Position numbers and translations under genes: made by a program. Source: JBKPCD01 sp046727175 (GTDB taxonomy: Bacteria; Acidobacteriota; Vicinamibacteria; Vicinamibacterales; 2-12-FULL-66-21). From it: a stretch of 6,927 nt of DNA. The stretch lies in NCBI GenBank assembly GCA_046727175.1, contig JBKPCD010000105.1:1-6927 (forward strand), given 5' to 3'. Shown here in pieces: positions 1 through 5,344 of the stretch (the first letter of the stretch is position 1; every line of letters begins with the position of its first letter). The notes under the pieces are model-generated. The model had not been told where the DNA came from. It saw only the letters and a list, made by a program, of their open reading frames with translations, and did no database searches.

Positions 1-1088
1 CCATCCGTCTTGTTCCAGCTGTTGTTGTAGGCGACGCGCGTGTGGAGCTTGTCGCTCAATTGCGTCGTGTGGTTCGCGCTGACGTATTGCACCTGCTGTT
101 TCTGATTCTGCGCAATCGTCAACGCAGACGAATTGCCGCTCGAGCCAGGATCGACGGTACGGTCGATCGTTGTCAGCGCCGGCTGATACGCGCCCCAGAA
201 CCACATCTTGTCCCTGACGAGCGGACCACCGACGGAGAAGCCAGGCTCGAACCGGTTGTTGTCGTCCTTCGGATACGTAATGTATTCCGCCTGCGTGGAG
301 TCGTTGAGATTCGTCCGCAATGTGGGCGTGTTACCGGCAAGGCTGGAACCCTGCCAGTAGAAGAGCGCATTGCCAGCGTATCGGTTCGTACCGCTCTTCG
401 TTATCACGTTGATCACGCCGCCGGTCGAACCGCCGTACTCCGCCGTGTAGCCGCTCGACTTGACCTGGACTTCCTCGAGGAAATCGGTGAGTAATGTCTT
501 CCCGGACGTCCCGTGCACGAGGTCGGTTGTCTCGGTGCCGTCGATGATGTACCGGTTTTCTGACGCGGTCGAGCCGTCCACCATGATGCCGCCCGACTTC
601 GGCTCGTTGTTGGTGCCCGGCGCTTGAGTCGTGACCGACAGGAAGTCGCGCCCCTTCGGCAGCAGCTCGATCTGCTCGGCGCGGATGTTCGTGGACCGCG
701 CGCTCTGTCGGACATCGACGAGAGGTGACTCCGCGGTGACCTGCACGGTCTCCTGAACTCCCTGTAAGGCCAGCGCGAAGTCGACCTTCTTGATCTGTCC
801 CAGGCCGACGACGACATTGGGCACCTTGCCGGGCGCAAAACCCTGCAGGTTCGCGGTGAGCTCGTAGGTGCCCGGCGGGACCGCAGTGAACCGGAATGCT
901 CCGGCGGTATCACTCGTGGTCGAGAGTACGGCGCCAGTGTTCGAGTGCGCCTCGACGGTGGCGCCCGGAAGTACTGCACCCGAGCTGTCCTTGACGAGTC
1001 CTTCGATCGAGCCGCGTTGCTCCTGCGCGGCCGCCGGCAAGGCCAGCAACAGCGCAATCACCAATGCGGCAAATGAGCGTACGCGCAT
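1..1088 (-). CDS. TonB-dependent receptor with carboxypeptidase-regulatory-like N-domain (Oar-like), 3' part cut by window edge
   Basis: Reading the minus strand from ATG 1086-1088 gives 362 codons with no stop before the edge, so this is the N-terminal part of a larger protein (family members are usually about 1,000 residues). Residues 1-21 are a signal peptide (start MRVRSFAAL, cut near AAA-QE). Residues 25-108 look like a carboxypeptidase-regulatory-like beta-sandwich (GSIEGLVKD, PGATV, FRFTAVPPGTYEL). Residues 113-119 (ETVQVTA) fit a TonB-box-like stretch. Residues 124-233 look like the plug, with YIIDGTETTD, EVQVKSSGYTAEYGGSTGG and INVITKSGTN. The barrel begins near 235, including FSVGGPLVRDKMWFWGAYQ. 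The start is supported by AGGAGG 11 nt upstream. The protein should sit in the outer membrane and use TonB energy to import a large ligand that cannot be named. Family assignment is strong; substrate is unknown. Confidence 0.93.
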   Translation of the reverse strand, partial: MRVRSFAALVIALLLALPAAAQEQRGSIEGLVKDSSGAVLPGATVEAHSNTGAVLSTTSDTAGAFRFTAVPPGTYELTANLQGFAPGKVPNVVVGLGQIKKVDFALALQGVQETVQVTAESPLVDVRQSARSTNIRAEQIELLPKGRDFLSVTTQAPGTNNEPKSGGIMVDGSTASENRYIIDGTETTDLVHGTSGKTLLTDFLEEVQVKSSGYTAEYGGSTGGVINVITKSGTNRYAGNALFYWQGSSLAGNTPTLRTNLNDSTQAEYITYPKDDNNRFEPGFSVGGPLVRDKMWFWGAYQPALTTIDRTVDPGSSGNSSALTIAQNQKQQVQYVSANHTTQLSDKLHTRVAYNNSWNKTD

Positions 1089-1099
1089 GTGTGGTTCAT

Positions 1100-1105
1100 C
1101 CTCCT
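1100..1105 (-). promoter_or_regulatory. Shine-Dalgarno site of the TonB-dependent receptor
   Basis: AGGAGG on the minus strand lies 11 nt before ATG 1086-1088. It decides the start: another ATG (1097-1099) directly abuts the site but is out of frame and leaves no spacing. Confidence 0.75.
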
Positions 1106-1289
1106 GATGGAAACGTGAACGATCCGTGCAGAGCACGATTAACGATGAGGCGAGGCGGTGTGACGAAACCTGGGATGAATAACCGCCCCGTAAGTGACGA
1201 AAACCACAGTCCAGCACACACTGCGGCTGGCGCGATTTCGAGTAGCACTCGGTGTGCCTGTTTCCGAGCGCAGAAATCCCTTGTGAAAT

Positions 1290-1304
1290 CGCGGTCTAAC
1301 CGCG
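1290..1304. repeat. Perfect inverted repeat, 6-3-6
   Basis: CGCGGT, a 3-nt centre, then ACCGCG. It could be a protein-binding palindrome or a small hairpin in the receptor's upstream region. No regulator is identified. Confidence 0.3.
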
Positions 1305-1340
1305 CCACACGCCATTTGGACACGAAAATTCAGCTACTTG

Positions 1341-1358
1341 AATCCAACGGGATGGATT
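1341..1358. repeat. Perfect inverted repeat, 6-6-6 (AATCCA/TGGATT)
   Basis: Two six-base arms with a six-base spacer in the middle of the divergent region, a plausible operator position. It shares an ATCC...GGAT core with the repeat at 1458-1474. Confidence 0.3.
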
Positions 1359-1457
1359 GAGTGACGACACGCGACTCTACAGTTCGACACCGATTCATCA
1401 TAGCATTCATCACAGATGCAGTTAGTCACGACATCGAGTAATAGCTGCACGCGAACA

Positions 1458-1474
1458 GTATCCACGACGGATAC
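1458..1474. repeat. Perfect inverted repeat, 6-5-6 (GTATCC/GGATAC)
   Basis: The six-base arms are exact, with a five-base centre. It ends 68 nt before ATG 1543, so it is either an operator near the promoter of the small secreted protein or a hairpin in its leader. It shares the ATCC...GGAT core with 1341-1358. Confidence 0.35.
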
Positions 1475-1530
1475 ATCGACGCCGTACCTCGAGCGTGCCT
1501 CTGGCCCGCGTAGTGCATTTCATCCGCCGC

Positions 1531-1538
1531 AGGAGAGG
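1531..1538 (+). promoter_or_regulatory. Shine-Dalgarno site of the small secreted protein
   Basis: AGGAGAGG is followed by ATG at 1543. AGGAG ends 7 nt before it, which is ideal spacing. This favours ATG 1543 over the in-frame upstream start at 1495, which would add 16 residues in front of the signal peptide. Confidence 0.75.
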
Positions 1539-1542
1539 TGCC

Positions 1543-1980
1543 ATGCGTAGACTGAGCTGTTTCGGCGTTGCTGTGCTCCTGGCGGCCAGCGTGGCTGCGT
1601 CGCAGGACATCGACAGACGATCGCGAACAAAAGTCGAGGTGAAAGACGGCAAGACCGTCACCGTGACCGGTTGCGTCGAGCGGTCGCTCGAAGGGGGATT
1701 CGTGCTCACCAACGTTGCGGGCAAGGATGGCGCACTCGGCAGCTACGTGCTCGCCAGCGACGATGACGATCTGGCGAAACATCTGGGCCACCGCGTGCAG
1801 GTGACCGGCAAGGCAGCCGATCAGGGCACTGGAAAGGTCGAAGTCCAGACCAAGAACGAAACCAAGACCGGAGACGATAAAACGAAGACCGAGAGCAAGT
1901 CGGAGGTAAAGGGCGACCTCAGGGGGCTCCCGTATCTCGGCGTGGATTCGATCAAGATGCTCGCGACGGTGTGTCCGTAG
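1543..1980 (+). CDS. Small secreted protein with OB-fold-like domain (DUF5818-like), function unknown
   Basis: The protein has 145 residues. Residues 1-20 form a signal peptide cut near VAAS-QD; Cys6 lies within it and there is no lipobox. Residues 36-91 alternate hydrophobic and polar positions like a small beta-barrel: VTVTGCVERS, GFVLTNVAG, SYVLAS, then LGHRVQVTGKA. Residues 98-124 are a charged, disordered-looking stretch rich in Lys, Thr, Glu and Asp. The end, VDSIKMLATVCP, resembles a closing strand. The only two cysteines of the mature chain, Cys44 and Cys144, may form a disulphide. From memory this pattern (TGC..., LAKHLGHRVQVTG, terminal SIKML...C) occurs in small exported proteins of acidobacteria, and DUF5818 is my best guess. 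It is divergent from the receptor gene and convergent with the barrel gene. Coding status is strong; role is unknown. Confidence 0.85.
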   Translation: MRRLSCFGVAVLLAASVAASQDIDRRSRTKVEVKDGKTVTVTGCVERSLEGGFVLTNVAGKDGALGSYVLASDDDDLAKHLGHRVQVTGKAADQGTGKVEVQTKNETKTGDDKTKTESKSEVKGDLRGLPYLGVDSIKMLATVCP

Positions 1981-1994
1981 CGACGGAGCTGGCG

Positions 1995-2050
1995 CAGGGT
2001 TTTGGGCTCTTGGCCGGCCTACAGCCGTGAGTCCAAAGCCCTGAGCCTTT
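1995..2050. repeat. Degenerate heptamer arrays, divergent pair
   Basis: On the plus strand, 7-nt units in strict phase cover 2016-2050 with pattern (A/G)G(C/T)Cnnn, for example AGCCCTG at 2037-2043 and AGCCTTT at 2044-2050. On the minus strand the same kind of unit occurs at 2002-2008 (AGCCCAA) and 1995-2001 (AACCCTG). The two arrays point away from each other and create the hairpin listed here. The same pattern recurs at 3798-3867 and, with a different unit, at 5289-5336. Confidence 0.5.
1996..2042. terminator. Candidate bidirectional terminator hairpin between convergent genes
   Basis: The arms at 1996-2009 and 2029-2042 pair over all 14 positions with two G-U wobbles, enclosing a 19-nt loop. 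A second small stem (CGGC 2015-2018 with GCCG 2024-2027) can form inside the loop. The hairpin lies between the stop at 1980 and the leftward stop at 2053-2055. The downstream tail is only weakly T-rich on the plus strand and not T-rich on the minus strand, so it is not a textbook intrinsic terminator. Both arms are made of heptamer units, so the structure may be a by-product of that repeat. Confidence 0.45.
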
Positions 2051-2052
2051 CC

Positions 2053-2682
2053 TCAATACTTGAAGACGACCCCGATCTCCCCGGTCCAGTAGTTCAGGTG
2101 AACAGGACCGATCGAGATCCTCGGGTCATCGGGGTGCTGAACGATGTTGAAGTAGCGGAGCTCGAACCGAAGTCCCGTACGTTCGGTGATGAAGCCGATG
2201 GCGCCGCCGCCCAGGTTGTAGGCCAGGTAGTTCCTGCTGAACGAGAACGCATTCGGCTGCGTGGTCTGCTGGTCCACGTGAAGGAGCCCCAGTCCCCCGG
2301 AGAGGAATGGCCGCAGCCCGTATTCGTTCCAGCGCAGCGGTGTGGTGAGCAGGATGTTGCCCATGAGCGCGAACGTCTTGCTCCCGAGCAATGGTTTCAA
2401 CGCGGGCGAGCCGTTTACCGAATCCGCGGTGTCCGACTCGAAGAAGTGCGGCGTGTAGACGAACAGCCCCTCGATGCCGAATGGGCCGCGCGGCACCAGC
2501 GACACGGCGCCTCCGAAATTCCAGTGCACGTTTCCTGAGCCGTCTTCCAGATCGACGATCGTCGTGTCGCCGACGAATGTGATCCCGATGAGGGGCGTGA
2601 AGTGCCAATCGGCTCCCGCGATCGCAGGGAAGGACAGGATCAGCCACCCGCACAGGCACGAGAGGCGGAACGAGCCGAGCAT
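2053..2682 (-). CDS. Outer-membrane beta-barrel protein
   Basis: The protein has 209 residues. A signal peptide spans residues 1-24 (hydrophobic core CGWLILSFPAIAGA, cut before or after Ala24). The mature part starts ADWHFTPLIGITF and contains repeated amphipathic strands rich in Gly and aromatic residues: WNFGGAVSLV (54-63), FGIEGLFVYTP (68-78), RPFLSGGLGLLHV (124-136), YLAYNLGGGAIGF (152-164) and LRFELRYF (171-178). The end, YWTGEIGVVFKY, resembles a beta-signal that closes on Tyr rather than Phe. Length fits an eight-stranded OmpA/OmpW-like barrel. ATG 2680-2682 has no clear Shine-Dalgarno site. It lies 11 nt after the stop of the beta-lactamase-fold gene, which suggests translational coupling in one transcript. 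Ligand and exact family are unknown. Confidence 0.85.
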   Translation of the reverse strand: MLGSFRLSCLCGWLILSFPAIAGADWHFTPLIGITFVGDTTIVDLEDGSGNVHWNFGGAVSLVPRGPFGIEGLFVYTPHFFESDTADSVNGSPALKPLLGSKTFALMGNILLTTPLRWNEYGLRPFLSGGLGLLHVDQQTTQPNAFSFSRNYLAYNLGGGAIGFITERTGLRFELRYFNIVQHPDDPRISIGPVHLNYWTGEIGVVFKY

Positions 2683-2693
2683 GCGTCGAAAGA

Positions 2694-3764
2694 TCAGACA
2701 AAGAGTCGGAGGAACAGCGCCGCGAAAAGCGAACGCGTCACGTCGCCGGCAGCCAACTGGAAGGGAGCGCTGAGCCCGTCGCTGTTGGCGAGCAGAATCA
2801 GCGTCAGATGCCGTGACGGCACTTTCATGATCAATGAGGAGTACGCGTTGGGGATTAGGCCGAAGTGCCAGATTACCGGCTGATCGTTGTATCTCTGCAC
2901 GAACCAGCCGAGACCCATGGGAGCTGGCTGTCGATCACGTCCCAGTGCATTCGACCACGCGAGCATCAGCGTCTCTTCACGCAAAAGGATCGTGTCGAGT
3001 GCGGCATCGAATCGGGCGAGATCGCGAACCGTTGATACGACACCCGACGCTGCGGTCAAGGGATCCGCCGGCGCGTCGGCGCGCGCGGCGCGCCCTCTCC
3101 TGTCGACTCTGTATGGAACGGCAAGGCGCTCGAGAATGCGTGCGTAGCGGTCGAGGGTCGTCGCCTCGAAGAGTCCTTCGGGCAGCGGCGGCGGCTGCAT
3201 GGCCTCGACGCCCGGCACGGAATCCTTCATCGCGAGACGGTCGAGGATCCGATCGGCGATCGTCTTCCGATACGGCTGCGGCGCGCAGAATTCCACGGCA
3301 GCGGCGAGCTGCGCGAACCGATCCGGTTCGTACCGGAAAGGCTCCCCCGTGGACGCGTTGGAGGTGTGGCTCAGGACCTGCCGCAGCGACGCCTCGGTTT
3401 CCGGCAGACGCACGCCGAACTGTCGCACCGGTTCATCCAGGTCCAGCCGTCGTTCCTCGACGCACTGCAACAACAACGTGGCGGCCATCGTCGAACTGAG
3501 GTCGCCGACGAGATACGGCGTGTCCGGTGTGGCACGGGCGCGGATTTCCTGATTCTGGAAGCCGAATCCGCGCTCCCAGACGATCTCGCCGTTTTGAACG
3601 ATCGCCGCCGAAAGTCCCGGGACGCCAGCGCTCTGTCGCAGGAGATCCAGATAGGTCTCGAACGGCGGGGCCGTGGGGGGCGGGCTGGTCGCGCTCTGCT
3701 GCGCCTGGACTGACGCCAGAGACGCCACCACGAACGCCGCAATGGCAGGCAGACGCTTCGACAT
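2694..3764 (-). CDS. Exported class C beta-lactamase/penicillin-binding-fold protein, probable pseudoenzyme
   Basis: The protein has 356 residues. ATG 3762-3764 gives a signal peptide, MSKRLPAIAAFVVASLASVQA-QQ, and is preferred over a GTG at 3882-3884 that would add 40 unlike residues and overlap the previous gene. A Pro-rich linker (about 25-34) follows. The fold is recognisable: VPGLSAAIVQNGEIVWERGFG (48-68), the helix TLLLQCVEERRLDLDEPV (96-113), LRQVLSHTSNAS (128-138), ASGVVSTVRDLARF (239-252), MGLGWFV (283-289) and the HxG motif HFG at 300-302. The SxxK region, normally like GSVSKT, reads GDLSST at 87-92, so Asp88 replaces the nucleophile and Ser91 the Lys. The YxN motif reads YEP at 145-147. 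Family members are serine esterases, DD-peptidases or beta-lactamases; with these losses a binding or regulatory role is more likely. It is followed 11 nt later by the barrel gene. Confidence 0.87.
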   Translation of the reverse strand: MSKRLPAIAAFVVASLASVQAQQSATSPPPTAPPFETYLDLLRQSAGVPGLSAAIVQNGEIVWERGFGFQNQEIRARATPDTPYLVGDLSSTMAATLLLQCVEERRLDLDEPVRQFGVRLPETEASLRQVLSHTSNASTGEPFRYEPDRFAQLAAAVEFCAPQPYRKTIADRILDRLAMKDSVPGVEAMQPPPLPEGLFEATTLDRYARILERLAVPYRVDRRGRAARADAPADPLTAASGVVSTVRDLARFDAALDTILLREETLMLAWSNALGRDRQPAPMGLGWFVQRYNDQPVIWHFGLIPNAYSSLIMKVPSRHLTLILLANSDGLSAPFQLAAGDVTRSLFAALFLRLFV

Positions 3765-3797
3765 CGTGAGTGCCAGACGGCACAGTTTACTCGAAAA

Positions 3798-3867
3798 CTC
3801 GGCTTTAGGCTCATGGCTCTCTTGGTTTTTGGCCAACCGTAACCCCTCTCTCAAGCCTTGAGCCTCG
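3798..3867. repeat. Degenerate heptamer arrays in the peptidase-hydrolase gap, divergent pair
   Basis: On the minus strand, 3798-3818 is three in-phase units with pattern AGCCnnn (AGCCATG at 3812-3818, AGCCTAA at 3805-3811). On the plus strand, 3854-3867 holds AGCCTTG and AGCCTCG. The arms 3807-3818 and 3854-3865 can pair over 12 positions with one mismatch across a 35-nt loop. An additional CTCAAG-C-CTTGAG palindrome lies at 3850-3862 and a CCTCGAGG palindrome at 3863-3870. The minus-strand stretch matches the plus-strand element at 2023-2040 at 15 of 18 bases, so the two gaps share a repeat family. Confidence 0.5.
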
Positions 3868-3876
3868 AGGTTCCGA

Positions 3877-5268
3877 TCACCCACCCAACAGCTTCTCCAT
3901 CTCGTCCATCACCCGGTTCATCTTCTTGATCGTCAGTTCGAGCGGTTCATCGGTGGTCATGTCGATGCCGGCATCCTTGAGAAGGTCGATCGCATACTTC
4001 GAACCGCCGGCGCCAAGAAAGGCGAGGTACCGTTTGGTCGCCGCCGGATCTGCGAGCGCCTTCTCGGAGAGCGCAGACGACGCGGTAAAGGACGTCGCGT
4101 ACTGGAAGACGTAGAAGTTGCGGTAGAAGTGCGGGATGAACGCCCACTCGTGTGCGATGTAGTCGTCGACGATGCAGATGCCTTTGTCCTGGCCGTAGTA
4201 CTTCTTCGTGATGTCACCGTAGAGCGTATCGAGCGCTTCTCCCGTCAACGGCTGTCCCTTTTCGACCGACTGGTGCATCCGAAGCTCGAACTCGGCGAAC
4301 TGCGTCTGTCTGAAGACGGTTCCCTTGATGTTCTCGAGATAGTTCCCAAGCAGCGACAGCTTCGTCGGGTTGTCGGTGATCTTCTTCAGCATGTGGTCGA
4401 TGAGGAGCGCCTCGTTGAACGTCGATGCGACTTCCGCGACGAAGATCGGATAGTTCGCCGTCGGGTACGGCTGCATCTTGTTGGAGAAGTAGCTCTGCAT
4501 CGTGTGTCCGAGCTCGTGCGCCAGCGTACTCACGTCGGTGTACTTGCCGTTGTAGTTGAGGAGCATGTACGGATGAACATCGTAGGCCCCTCCATTGGAG
4601 TAGGCGCCGGCGCGCTTGCCTTCGTTGGGGGAGAAATCGATCCAGCGCTCCGTGAAGGCGCGCTTTGCCCCCGCTGCGTACTCGGGCCCGAGCGGCGCGA
4701 GCGCCTCGAGGACGTGCTTCTGTGCTTCCTCGGCCGTGTAGGTGAGATCGACGGATGCGACGTCGGTGCCGGTGTGCGCGCGGCGCCGTTGAATATCGTC
4801 GACATACAAGCGGTAGATTTTCAGCCGCGGCTCCTGCGCGATGAACTGCGCGATCGTGGCCGGCTCGATCTTCAAGATCTCCGGCTCGACGAACGCGGCC
4901 TCGGCGCCGAAGTTCGCTGCGACCTGGACCATCTCCTGCTTCATGCCCTGATACTTGCTCACGCGCGTGTCCTGGTCGGACATCATGCTGGCGTACACAT
5001 ACGCGCGCGCGAGCTCCTTGGACAGACGACTGGACAGGTCCAGCGCGTCAGCGAGCTGCGCCGCGGAGGATCCAAGCTTGCCCTTGAATTTTGCGAGACT
5101 CGGAATCTCCGCTGTCAGCGCGTCTTTCGCCTGACGCCAGGCATCGTCGGAGGGGTAGATCTTCGTCAGATCCCACGTGAATTGGTCGGGTATCTTCGCG
5201 CGCTCGCGCTCCTGCGCGGCAACAGCGATCGTACAGGTCACGAGCACGACGAATACGTTCTTCAGCAT
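3877..5268 (-). CDS. Exported M3-family oligoendopeptidase F-like metallopeptidase, apparently internally shortened
   Basis: The protein has 463 residues. Signal peptide residues are about 1-18 (MLKNVFVVLVTCTIAVAA-QE). Residues 28-165 match the PepF N-terminal helical domain (FTWDLTKIYPSDDAWRQAK, YVYASMMSDQDT). The catalytic part includes LTYTAEEAQKHVLEALAPLG (175-194), ERWIDFSPNEGKRAGAYS (207-224) and STLAHELGH with zinc ligands His251 and His255 and general base Glu252. The third ligand is probably Glu279 in FVAEVASTFNE. HFYRNFYVFQYATSF (380-394) matches the conserved substrate-contact tyrosine region. Such proteins cleave short peptides. Usual length is about 600 residues; the segment expected between the domains is missing around residues 165-171 with the frame kept. 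GGGGAG 9 nt upstream supports ATG 5266-5268. It lies 76 nt downstream of the activator gene. Family is certain, activity uncertain. Confidence 0.92.
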   Translation of the reverse strand: MLKNVFVVLVTCTIAVAAQERERAKIPDQFTWDLTKIYPSDDAWRQAKDALTAEIPSLAKFKGKLGSSAAQLADALDLSSRLSKELARAYVYASMMSDQDTRVSKYQGMKQEMVQVAANFGAEAAFVEPEILKIEPATIAQFIAQEPRLKIYRLYVDDIQRRRAHTGTDVASVDLTYTAEEAQKHVLEALAPLGPEYAAGAKRAFTERWIDFSPNEGKRAGAYSNGGAYDVHPYMLLNYNGKYTDVSTLAHELGHTMQSYFSNKMQPYPTANYPIFVAEVASTFNEALLIDHMLKKITDNPTKLSLLGNYLENIKGTVFRQTQFAEFELRMHQSVEKGQPLTGEALDTLYGDITKKYYGQDKGICIVDDYIAHEWAFIPHFYRNFYVFQYATSFTASSALSEKALADPAATKRYLAFLGAGGSKYAIDLLKDAGIDMTTDEPLELTIKKMNRVMDEMEKLLGG

Positions 5269-5288
5269 CCTGCCAGTCTCCCCTTCCC

Positions 5289-5336
5289 TCTCCCTTTTGC
5301 CTTTTCCCTTTTCCCTTTTCCTTTTCCCTTTTCCCC
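5289..5336. repeat. Polypyrimidine/polypurine heptamer array upstream of the peptidase gene
   Basis: Seven consecutive units of mostly TTTCCCT on the plus strand (AGGGAAA on the minus) run through this stretch. Variants are TTTGCCT at 5296-5302 and a 6-nt unit at 5317-5322. It fills most of the 76-nt gap between the activator stop and the peptidase start, so a transcript running from the activator into the peptidase gene would carry a purine-only leader with four runs of three or more G. The strand asymmetry and mirror symmetry could allow triplex or G-quadruplex structure, not demonstrated. Confidence 0.8.
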
Positions 5337-5344
5337 TTCCTTCT

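Larger units (their letters stand above)
1106..1542. promoter_or_regulatory. Divergent intergenic region, no convincing gene
   Basis: This stretch separates the leftward receptor gene from the rightward small secreted protein and must hold both promoters. Short frames through it lack domain-like content, a signal peptide or a ribosome site, so I call none of them. It is somewhat AT-richer than its flanks. I could not assign a confident -35/-10 pair in either direction. It holds three perfect short inverted repeats, listed separately, a pair of ATTCATCA direct repeats at 1393-1400 and 1405-1412 (12-bp period), and three GTGACGA words near 1159, 1194 and 1361. Confidence 0.5.

Noticed and set aside
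413..1057. 214-residue minus-strand frame within the receptor gene
   Set aside because: It is very rich in Arg, Ser and Pro and is a frame-shifted reading of the receptor, whose correct frame shows signal peptide, plug and barrel motifs.
1064..1360. 98-residue plus-strand frame across the divergent region
   Set aside because: It starts inside the receptor's signal-peptide region, has no ribosome site and no recognisable features, and covers the likely promoter region.
3765..3884. 40-residue N-terminal extension of the beta-lactamase-fold protein from GTG 3882-3884
   Set aside because: The extension is charged, overlaps the peptidase stop and would bury a good signal peptide that starts at ATG 3764.
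5281..5340. Possible CRISPR or insertion-sequence remnant at the repeat tract
   Set aside because: The units are 7 nt and contiguous, without spacers, and there are no inverted ends or transposase fragments. It is a simple tandem array.
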